The position numbers and the translations under genes are program-made. A DNA stretch of 64,000 nucleotides from Gelidibacter pelagius (GTDB lineage Bacteria > Bacteroidota > Bacteroidia > Flavobacteriales > Flavobacteriaceae), in NCBI RefSeq assembly GCF_017581925.1, contig NZ_JAGEVG010000001.1, positions 124,001 through 188,000 on the forward strand. The letters run 5' to 3'. Below, piece after piece: positions 56,682-64,000 of the stretch (within the stretch, counting starts at the first letter, position 1; every line of letters begins with the position of its first letter). The notes beneath the pieces are model-generated. The model was given only the letters and a program-made list of their open reading frames with translations, was not told the DNA's origin and ran no database searches.

Positions 56682-58085
56682 TTATAGAATTAGTGAATTA
56701 TAGAGATTAATATAAGCTTGAGCTGAAGAATCCCAAGAATGGTCGATTTTCATGATTAAGTTACGATTTTTTTTGAATCTATCGGCATCATTGTAAAAAT
56801 TAATCGCTCTGTGGATGGCAAAACTACCTTCGTGGACAGTCGCACCATCGTGCAAAATACCAAAACCGTTATCATCAAAATCTTGAACCGTATCTTTTAG
56901 TCCGCCAACTTTGTTAACAATAGGCACGGTGCCATAACGTAAGGCATACATTTGGTTAAGACCACAAGGCTCTACACGTGAAGGCATCACTAAAAAATCG
57001 GCGGCAGCGTACACAATATGTGCCAAACGCTCATTATAGCCAATGTAGTTGTTGTAATGACCTGGGTGCTGATATTTCAGTTGGTCCAATTGATGTTCTA
57101 CTGAAGAATCACCAGAACCTAACATGATAATAGATAAGTTTTTATGAACGAGCGAATTATGGAAAATCTGAGGTAATAAATCCGCGCCTTTTTCACCTAC
57201 CAATCGCCCAATAAAGGCGAATAATGGAAGCTCTGGATTGAGATTGAATTCTTTGCATAACCATTGTTTATTGGCTTTTTTACCAGAAACTACTGTTTTT
57301 AATGAATAATTTTGGATTAAATTGTCGTCCGTAGCAGGATCCCATACCTTGTCATCAATGCCATTTAAAATCCCGACACATTTACCGCTTTCGTAGCGTA
57401 ATAAATCTTCTAAGCCGTTGGCTGCATATTTAAGTTCCTCCATGTAGTTTGGAGACACTGTGGTCACTTTCCATGCACATTTTATTGCTGAGGCGAGCGG
57501 ATTTATGAGATGTTTCCAATCTAATAACCCAGCTTTAGAAAAATCAAAAGGAGGGATGAGATGTATTTTATTGTGACTGAACCAGCCTTGGTATTGCCCG
57601 TTGTGAATGGTGACAACGGTAGGCGTCGTTCTCAATTTATGGTAAGCATAAGATTGTGACATCATAAAAGGAATTAATCCTGTGTGATGGTCATGGCAAT
57701 GTACAATATCAGGTTTTTTCTCTAATTGTACCAACCAATCCAATGTAGCAATCTGAAATCCTAAAAAACGATTGGTATCATTGGAAGAATACACATAGTC
57801 TGTATAAAGTAATTCTGGAATATGAACGAGATAAAGATCATAACCCAAAGTGTTATCCTCAAGTGTGAGGATGTCAAAACCAAAAGGCCTACCTAGATTG
57901 AAGCGACCACTAAAGACTCTTTTGAACGTATGGGATTGGGTAAACTTATTATTATAAAATGGCATGATGACACTGCTGGTCTCACCTATTTTATTCTGGT
58001 ATTTTGGAAGTGCGCCAACCACGTCCCCCAAACCTCCAACTTTGGCAATAGGATAACATTCTGCACTGATATGATATATGTTCAT
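56682..58085 (-). CDS. glgA: Glycogen synthase (GT5)
   Basis: A 467-aa ADP-glucose-dependent synthase that extends alpha-1,4-glucan chains. The N-terminal KVGGLGDVV (15-23) is the ADP-glucose-binding loop. HCHDHHTGLIPFM and TVVTIHNGQYQG are conserved. The C-terminal GT-B half has AFIGRLVGEKGADLLPQ and PSRVEPCGLNQMYALRYG, with the catalytic Glu region. Its 3' end is two bases from glgC. Together they would make storage glucan from glucose-1-phosphate. Confidence 0.95.
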   Translation of the reverse strand: MNIYHISAECYPIAKVGGLGDVVGALPKYQNKIGETSSVIMPFYNNKFTQSHTFKRVFSGRFNLGRPFGFDILTLEDNTLGYDLYLVHIPELLYTDYVYSSNDTNRFLGFQIATLDWLVQLEKKPDIVHCHDHHTGLIPFMMSQSYAYHKLRTTPTVVTIHNGQYQGWFSHNKIHLIPPFDFSKAGLLDWKHLINPLASAIKCAWKVTTVSPNYMEELKYAANGLEDLLRYESGKCVGILNGIDDKVWDPATDDNLIQNYSLKTVVSGKKANKQWLCKEFNLNPELPLFAFIGRLVGEKGADLLPQIFHNSLVHKNLSIIMLGSGDSSVEHQLDQLKYQHPGHYNNYIGYNERLAHIVYAAADFLVMPSRVEPCGLNQMYALRYGTVPIVNKVGGLKDTVQDFDDNGFGILHDGATVHEGSFAIHRAINFYNDADRFKKNRNLIMKIDHSWDSSAQAYINLYNSLIL

Positions 58086-58157
58086 TGGTTAGTTTTATTA
58101 GTTCTTTAAAACTACAAAATATTTGAGCATATAGTATACGAATAAAAAAAATAAATT

Positions 58158-59271
58158 TTAAGGCTTTAGAAAATCAGTAAAATTTGATGTATTAATCAGA
58201 TTTACTTTGATATGAAGTTTCGAATGATTTAGGAATCTTTACCTTAGCTTTTTTGCCCCACTTAAATTCAAAAGCAGAAATTTCATTGTTGGCTACTTCA
58301 ACATAATCTATTTCCTGTTGGCTCGTCGTACGCCAAAAATAAGATGTAGCTAATTTTTTATGATAATTATTGAGTTTTAATCGTTAACTGATTAAGAAAT
58401 TCTCCCATAAGTAACCTTTGTCCTGTCTGGAATTAATGGGTCTAAAATCGTTTATGACGGCATTTCGTATACCATTATCATAAAAGTATATTTTTTGATT
58501 ACGTTTAATTTCGTTTCTCAAGTTCTTGCTAAAGCTTGGAAGTTTAAAAACGACATCATTGTTGACAAGAATGTCAATATAGGTGCTTACCGTATTTTTG
58601 TCAATGCCTAAAAGTTGCGAAAGTTCATTATAACTGACCTCTTGACCCATTTGATAAGCTAAGGCTTGCAACAATTTTTCCATTACTTCTGGTTTTTTTA
58701 TTGCGTGAAAAACCAATATATCTTTGTATAGGTAACTATCAGAAAGCGATTTTAAGATTTCAATTTCCTCACCTAAATTTATGATTACATCCGGATACAT
58801 ACCAAATAATAGGCGCTGTTCTAATTGTTGTATTGCTTTTAAATGCCCATTATAGTTTTCAAATTCTTCCCATGAAATAAGATAAAGATTATACTGCCAT
58901 TTTCTTCCTGTCAGGGGCTCGTTGGTCAAATTTTTGATTTCAAATGCAGAAGAACCGCTGACCAAGAGTTGGACGGTTTTAAATTGATCGGTGATGAGCT
59001 TTAAGGTTAATCCAATATTTTCAATTCGCTGAGCTTCATCAACGAACACTAAATTATGACTGCCTATAGTCGTTCTTAACTGTTCTGTGTTGGCATTTTG
59101 AAGTAGATTCCTAACTGTTGGATCATCGTCATTAAGAAATAAATGTGTTTCACCTTTTAGGATTGAATTCAATAATGTGGTCTTGCCCACTTGCCGTGGA
59201 CCGATAAGCACAATGGCTTTTCCTTTGCCAATTTTATTGATAATAGATGATTTTATGACGCGCTCAATCAT
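58158..59271 (-). pseudogene. AAA ATPase with DUF4143 domain, inactivated by nonsense codon and frameshift
   Basis: The frame starts at ATG 59271 (a TTG at 59286 is an alternative). It has Walker A GPRQVGKTT, Walker B LVFVDEAQ, a winged-helix section (YNELSQLLGIDKNTVSTYI) and the DUF4143 region. It stops after WENFLIS at a TAA (58384-58386) where homologues continue with a charged residue. The same frame then continues RLKLNNYHKK, SYFWRTTSQQEIDYV and AFEFKWGKK, the usual C-terminal nuclease-like part (PD-(D/E)xK style), to a second stop at 58192. A frame change gives NTSNFTDFL, the expected end, with TAA at 58158. The first 295 residues could still be made as a truncated ATPase. Confidence 0.85.
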
Positions 59272-59329
59272 GAAAAACGATTTCAATTCACCAATATTGA
59301 TGTATTGGAGCAGAAATCTTAGGCTTTTA

Positions 59330-59966
59330 ATAAAAAAATGAAGTTAATTGGTGCCGTACAAATTAAGTATTGTCTCTCAATCATGAGGTTTCTGCCTACT
59401 CCACATTCCTGCGAAAGCAGGAATCTTTAGGTTCAACGTAGTTAATCTTATTGTTTTAAAAAAGAAATGAAGTTGATTTGTGCTGTACAAGTCAAGTATC
59501 CTCTATCCATTATGATGTTCAACAAAGTTAATTTGAGCCTATCAAAACAAGTACTTGCTCTCCATCATGAGGTTCCTGCCTGCGCCACATTCCTGCGAAA
59601 GCAGGAATCTTTAGGTTCAACGTAGTTAATCTTGATGTTTTATTCGATAAAAGGGGTTGGTTTGAGCGGTACAAGTCAAGTATCGTCTCTCCATCATGAG
59701 GTTCAACGAAGTTAATTTGAGCCTATCAAAACAAGTACTTGCTCTCCATCATGAGGTTCCTGCCTCCGCCACATTTCTGCGAAGGCAGGAATCTTTAGCT
59801 TCAACGTGGTTAATCTCGTTTTAAAAAAGAAATGAAGTTGATTTGTGCTGTACAAAACAAATATTCTCTATCCATTAGGAGGTTCAACGAAGTTAATTTG
59901 AGCCTATCAAAGCAAGTGTTGTCTTTTTTATCATGAGGTTCCTGCCTCCGCAGGAACTTTGGAGGG
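59330..59966. repeat. Tandem array of ~184-bp repeats containing REP-like palindromes
   Basis: Four degenerate copies of a unit of about 184 bp fill the space between the DUF4143 pseudogene and lepA. Each has a palindrome of the form ATTCCTGCGAAAGCAGGAAT at 59405-59424, 59589-59608, 59773-59792, and a diverged one at 59938-59957 next to the lepA stop. Spacings are 184, 184 and 165 bp. The first copy lacks an internal ~55-bp segment found in copies 2 and 3. That segment is bounded by short direct repeats (CTCTCCATCATGAGGTTC), so loss by recombination is likely. Confidence 0.85.
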
Positions 59967-61763
59967 TTAATCGTTCAATTTCAAAACAGCCATAAATGCT
60001 TGTTGTGGAATTTCAACGTTTCCTACCAATCTCATACGTTTTTTTCCTTTTTTCTGTTTTTCAAGAAGTTTACGTTTACGAGAAATATCACCGCCATAAC
60101 ATTTCGCGGTCACATCTTTACGAAGTGCCTTAATGGTTTCTCTCGAAATAATTTTAGCACCAACGGCAGCTTGAATAGGGATATCAAACTGTTGACGTGG
60201 AATCAATTCTCTCAATTTTTCACACATTTTCTTGCCAATTTCCTGAGCATTATCAGCGTGAATCAAGGCCGAAAGCGCGTCCACAGGTTGCGAATTCAGT
60301 AAGATATCCAAGCGTACCAATTTGGAAGTTTTCATTCCCATAGGATGGTAGTCGAAAGACGCATAGCCTTTTGAAACCGTTTTTAATCGATCGTAGAAAT
60401 CAAAGACAATTTCAGCCAATGGCATTTCAAAAGTCAGTTCCACCCGCTCTGGAGTCAAATAGGTTTGATTGATGACAATACCTCTTTTTTCAATACAAAG
60501 AGACATCACGTTACCAACAAAATCAGATTTTGTTATTATAGTGGCTTTAATGTATGGTTCTTCGACTCTATTGATGGTTGAAGGGTCTGGTAAGTCAGAT
60601 GGGTTATTGACGATAAATGGAACATCCGGATTCTTATTGGTATAAGCGTTGTATGAAACGTTTGGCACTGTTGTAATCACGGTCATATCAAATTCGCGCT
60701 CCAAGCGTTCTTGGATAATTTCCATGTGTAGCATTCCCAAGAATCCACAACGGAATCCAAAACCTAAAGCGGCTGAACTTTCTGGAATAAAAACCAAGGA
60801 AGCATCGTTAAGCTGTAGCTTTTCCATCGAATTACGTAGCTCTTCAAAATCATCATTATCTACAGGATAAATTCCAGCAAATACCATAGGTTTAACATCT
60901 TCAAAACCTTCCACAATATTAGTAGTTGGTCTTGCAAAATCAGTTATGGTATCGCCTACTTTTACTTCTTTGGCGGTTTTGATTCCTGTGATCAAATAGC
61001 CCACATCACCTGCTTTAACGCTTTGTTTTGGGATTTGTGTGAGTTTTAACGTCCCCACTTCATCAGCAAAATATTCTTTATCTGTAGCAACAAATTTAAT
61101 TTTCTGTCCTTTTTTGATTTCGCCGTTAAATACTCTAAAGTAGGTTTCGATACCTCTAAACGTATTGTAAACCGAATCAAAAATCAGGGCTTGCAACGGT
61201 GCATCGACATCACCTTTTGGGGCTGGAATGCGTTCAATAACTGCGGCCAGAATCTTATCCACCCCAAAACCGGTTTTTCCACTAGCATGAATGACATCTT
61301 CCGGTTTACAGCCCAACAATTCAACAATATCGTCAGTAACTTCTTCCGGATTGGCGCTAGGTAAATCGACTTTATTCAAGATTGGAATAATCTCCAAATC
61401 ATTCTCTAAAGCCAAATATAAATTAGAAATAGTTTGTGCCTGAATACTTTGTGCAGCATCAACAATTAATAAAGCACCTTCACATGCTGCAATGGAACGT
61501 GAAACTTCATAGGAGAAATCAACGTGTCCAGGAGTATCAATGAGATTGAGAACATATTTTTCACCTTTATAGATATAATCCATTTGTATGGCGTGAGATT
61601 TTATGGTAATACCACGTTCACGCTCTAAGTCCATACTATCCAGTAGCTGATTTTGTTTTTCGCGTTCGGTTACCGAACCCGTAAAATCCAATAATCGATC
61701 TGCCAGTGTACTTTTACCATGATCAATATGTGCTATAATACAGAAATTTCTAATGTTCTTCAT
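59967..61763 (-). CDS. lepA: Elongation factor 4 (LepA)
   Basis: A 598-aa translational GTPase that acts on the ribosome, back-translocating or affecting late initiation. The G1 loop is [17 protein letters not shown] is G3 and NKVD is G4. The C-terminal LepA-specific region ends with [18 protein letters not shown] and the [12 protein letters not shown] tail. Length is typical (about 600 aa). A TATATTTG promoter motif lies at 61786-61793 about 23 bases before the ATG. Confidence 0.97.
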   Translation of the reverse strand: MKNIRNFCIIAHIDHGKSTLADRLLDFTGSVTEREKQNQLLDSMDLERERGITIKSHAIQMDYIYKGEKYVLNLIDTPGHVDFSYEVSRSIAACEGALLIVDAAQSIQAQTISNLYLALENDLEIIPILNKVDLPSANPEEVTDDIVELLGCKPEDVIHASGKTGFGVDKILAAVIERIPAPKGDVDAPLQALIFDSVYNTFRGIETYFRVFNGEIKKGQKIKFVATDKEYFADEVGTLKLTQIPKQSVKAGDVGYLITGIKTAKEVKVGDTITDFARPTTNIVEGFEDVKPMVFAGIYPVDNDDFEELRNSMEKLQLNDASLVFIPESSAALGFGFRCGFLGMLHMEIIQERLEREFDMTVITTVPNVSYNAYTNKNPDVPFIVNNPSDLPDPSTINRVEEPYIKATIITKSDFVGNVMSLCIEKRGIVINQTYLTPERVELTFEMPLAEIVFDFYDRLKTVSKGYASFDYHPMGMKTSKLVRLDILLNSQPVDALSALIHADNAQEIGKKMCEKLRELIPRQQFDIPIQAAVGAKIISRETIKALRKDVTAKCYGGDISRKRKLLEKQKKGKKRMRLVGNVEIPQQAFMAVLKLND

Positions 61764-61785
61764 AAAAAAAGGGCTAACTAATTTG

Positions 61786-61793
61786 CAAATATA
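61786..61793 (-). promoter_or_regulatory. lepA promoter, -7 motif
   Basis: TATATTTG on the minus strand fits TAnnTTTG and lies 22 bases before the lepA ATG. A -33 element is not clear. Confidence 0.5.
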
Positions 61794-61911
61794 ACTGATT
61801 TATTACGCTTTTAGGTGATTTTTATTTATCTAAAAACATTCAGAACTACGGGAATACCGTAATCTTAAGTCTAAAACAATTTATATATTGCATGTCTAAA
61901 CCAAATTTGAT

Positions 61912-64000
61912 TTGAAACGCTTTTTGAATACCTACTTGTTTTTAGCCCTTATTCTTTTATCTTCAATAGGTTTTTCTCAGGATTACACTATTTCTGGATT
62001 TACAGAGGATATAGAGGGACGGCCTGTTGCATTTGCCAATGTCATTGTAATGAACGCTGCAGATTCTTCGATTGTTAAAGGGATTTCAACCAATGATAAG
62101 GGTTTTTTTCTTCTCGATAAATTAGCTTCAAATACCTACTTAATAAGATTCAGCTTTATAGGCTTTAATGATGTTAATAAGTCGATTTTGTTGGATCAAG
62201 AGCTTGATTTGGGAACCATAGTATTATATGAATCTTCAGAAGAATTGGATGAGGTCAGCATTATCGTAAAAAAACCTACGCTTAAAAAAGAAGCTGATCG
62301 GTTGGTATTCAATATTGAAAATACGGCATTGATTGAGGGCAATATGTTTGATGTACTGAAAAGCACACCCGGTATTTTGGTGATGGACAATAATATTCAA
62401 GTAAAAAATTCCGCGCCTACGGTTTATATAAACGATAAAAAAGTGCATTTGAGTAGTGAAGAGTTAGTTCAATTGCTCGAAAGTTCATCGGCAAATTCTA
62501 TAAAATCAGTTGAAGTCATCACCAATCCATCCGCTAAATATGATGCTGAAAGTGGTGCCGTGATCAATATTGTAATGAGTAAAAATTTGGTCACAGGATA
62601 CCGGGGCAACGTTTTTGCGAATTTCACCCAAGGCGTCTTTCCGCGTTACGATGGAGGTATGAGCCATTTTTTTAAGAACGATAAGATTGACTTTTTTGCC
62701 AATTACACCTATTCGCATGACAAAATCAATAGAGGTCAAGTGGATGTGATCAATTATTTGGACGGTGCCAATACTATCGACCAAACTTTTAAGTCCGAAA
62801 CCAACCGGAATACCTGGTCAAGAACGCATAATTTCAATTTCAATTTCGATTATAGCATTAACGATAAAAATACTTTGAGTTTATCTTCGAACATATTGGT
62901 TTTGCCTTATTTTGAATATAAGATTAAGAACAAGACCAATGTTTATGATGCCAACCAAAATTTGGATTATTATTTTGACGCCAATAATCTTTCGGATGAT
63001 GATAAGTACAATTTAGGATTTGATCTGGATTTTGTACATCAATTTGAGAAAGCAGGGGAGAAACTCTCGGCTAACGCCCATTTCACAACGTATAATTACA
63101 ACCGGAATCAAAATGTAAAGAGTAATTATTTTGATAAGGACAATAGCTTTTTGGCAACGACGGCTTTTAGAACCGATAACCATCAAGACACTAAAATTTA
63201 TACTGCAAAAGTTGATTATAACCTGCCCATAGGTGAAGCATCATCTTTGGAGATGGGTGCCAAAGGATCGAATATTCAGAGTGCGAGTAATATCACACAG
63301 TTTGATATTGTTAATGGCACAGAAACTATTGATCCTAATAATACCAACGCCTTTGATTATGACGAAACCATTTATGCAGGCTATGTCAATTATGCTAAAG
63401 ATTGGGAAAAACTAAGTCTGACAGCGGGATTGCGGGCAGAAAAAACATTGGTTGAGGGTCATTCGGCTTTAGATAATCTCACCAACAAAAATGATTATTT
63501 AGAATGGTTTCCAACGGCGAGTTTGAATTATGCGTTTTCAGATAATTTTTCGCTTTATACCAATTATAAAAGAAGCATTGGAAGGCCCGATTATCAAAGT
63601 TTGAATCCGTTTCAATTTTATTTAAACGATGTGACCATCGTTACCGGAAATCCAAACTTGCAGCCCATTATTGTCGATAATGTGGTCTTGGGGACTTCTT
63701 TAGGCCAAGGCGTGTATACGATTGAGGCTTATTATAAAACCTATAGTAATAATATCTTTGAGTTGCCACTACAGGACAATGTCAACAATATTGTGACCTA
63801 CACACCTTTAAACCTTGATAAAACGGTCGAGTATGGCCTTGACTTCATTACCTATTTCAATATTATTGATCCCTGGTCGGTTTATTTTGTGACCTCATTC
63901 TATAACGCTGAAGATCAAGGTGTAATTGATGGTTCTGAGTTTAAGAAAAACCAATGGTCAAATTACAGTGTGTTGAGCAACGATTTGACCTTTCTTAAAG
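61912..64000 (+). CDS. Outer-membrane beta-barrel / TonB-dependent-receptor-like protein, partial
   Basis: About 696 codons run from a TTG at 61912 to the right window edge. No in-frame ATG is available before the signal peptide (KRFLNTYLFLALILLSSIGFSQ-like), and an in-frame TAA at 61897 bounds it. A carboxypeptidase-like regulatory domain (about 25-105, TISGFTEDIEGRPVAFANVI; GFFLLDKLASNTYLIRFSFIG) is followed by a plug-like region (DVLKSTPGILVMDN; VEVITNPSAKYDAESGAVINI) and long alternating beta-strands of a barrel. This matches the outer-membrane beta-barrel family common in Bacteroidetes, whose substrate is unknown. No SusD-like neighbour can be seen within the window. Confidence 0.88.
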   Translation, partial: MKRFLNTYLFLALILLSSIGFSQDYTISGFTEDIEGRPVAFANVIVMNAADSSIVKGISTNDKGFFLLDKLASNTYLIRFSFIGFNDVNKSILLDQELDLGTIVLYESSEELDEVSIIVKKPTLKKEADRLVFNIENTALIEGNMFDVLKSTPGILVMDNNIQVKNSAPTVYINDKKVHLSSEELVQLLESSSANSIKSVEVITNPSAKYDAESGAVINIVMSKNLVTGYRGNVFANFTQGVFPRYDGGMSHFFKNDKIDFFANYTYSHDKINRGQVDVINYLDGANTIDQTFKSETNRNTWSRTHNFNFNFDYSINDKNTLSLSSNILVLPYFEYKIKNKTNVYDANQNLDYYFDANNLSDDDKYNLGFDLDFVHQFEKAGEKLSANAHFTTYNYNRNQNVKSNYFDKDNSFLATTAFRTDNHQDTKIYTAKVDYNLPIGEASSLEMGAKGSNIQSASNITQFDIVNGTETIDPNNTNAFDYDETIYAGYVNYAKDWEKLSLTAGLRAEKTLVEGHSALDNLTNKNDYLEWFPTASLNYAFSDNFSLYTNYKRSIGRPDYQSLNPFQFYLNDVTIVTGNPNLQPIIVDNVVLGTSLGQGVYTIEAYYKTYSNNIFELPLQDNVNNIVTYTPLNLDKTVEYGLDFITYFNIIDPWSVYFVTSFYNAEDQGVIDGSEFKKNQWSNYSVLSNDLTFLK

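Noticed and set aside
55417-58085. A second sugar-nucleotide locus for surface polysaccharide
   Set aside because: The genes are glgC and glgA, both with clear glycogen-family motifs, so they are storage glucan genes.
59330-59966. Possible CRISPR array
   Set aside because: The repeats are ~184 bp apart, degenerate, and the 20-base palindromes do not flank unique 30-40 base spacers; no cas gene is near.

Overview
The window is AT-rich chromosomal DNA from a Bacteroidetes bacterium, almost certainly a member of the Flavobacteriaceae. The case rests on family content: DUF4837, DUF4175, head-GIN, a GH3-like enzyme, a lipoprotein OmpH, an S41 peptidase beside rnpA, and an outer-membrane beta-barrel receptor with a carboxypeptidase-like N-terminal domain. 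Promoters also fit the Bacteroidetes -7 motif TAnnTTTG, and Shine-Dalgarno sequences are scarce. No phage, plasmid or CRISPR region is visible.

Layout. (1) Positions 1-14124, all minus strand, hold a surface-polysaccharide (O-antigen type) locus: a Wzy-like polymerase cut by the window edge, a glycosyltransferase, an FkbM methyltransferase, a Wzx-like flippase, a fossil of GDP-fucose genes (gmd/fcl), a complete dTDP-rhamnose set in the order rfbB-A-C-D, and a Wzz-like chain-length protein. Tightly packed upstream lie a nucleoside-phosphorylase-like protein, a GH3-family protein and an M23 endopeptidase. (2) 14.2-21.4 kb holds tatA, a DUF4837 lipoprotein, an MltD-like transglycosylase, pgk, holB, ompH and a methyltransferase. 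(3) 21.6-27.5 kb holds mnmG, flanked on both sides by 14-bp palindromes that match parS centromere sites, then ybeY and a large coiled-coil DUF4175 protein. (4) 27.8-35 kb holds gltX, an SPFH protein, a small conserved protein, a GNAT-like protein, glnS with an unusual C-terminal extension, folB and tRNA-Cys. (5) 35-39.2 kb holds a LysE transporter, a head-GIN protein, a YbjQ protein and rnr. (6) 39.15-40.0 kb is an 860-bp AT-rich gene-free stretch with a perfect DnaA box; it is a weak candidate for oriC. (7) 40-54.5 kb holds a small lipoprotein, rpiB, an ElaA-like acetyltransferase, a double-OmpA protein, a CtpA-like protease, rnpA, M1 and S8 peptidases, an MBL hydrolase, DUF202, a CPA-type antiporter with a TrkA-N domain, and an S9 peptidase. 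(8) 54.5-64 kb holds a decayed region with an IS630-like remnant, glgC/glgA, a nonsense-mutated AAA/DUF4143 pseudogene, a ~184-bp tandem repeat array, lepA, and a TonB-dependent-receptor-like barrel cut by the right edge.

How the genes work together. The rfb genes make dTDP-L-rhamnose for the polysaccharide that the glycosyltransferase, flippase, polymerase and Wzz-like protein assemble and export. M23, MltD, OmpH, OmpA and the peptidases serve the cell envelope. glgC/glgA make storage glucan. The remaining genes are mostly translation (gltX, glnS, rnpA, lepA, mnmG, ybeY, tRNA-Cys) and RNA turnover (rnr).

I do not see a clearly new multi-gene system. The most interesting signals are the parS pair around mnmG, the possible origin region, the gmd/fcl fossil, the nucleoside-phosphorylase-like protein inside the polysaccharide operon, and the tandem repeat array.
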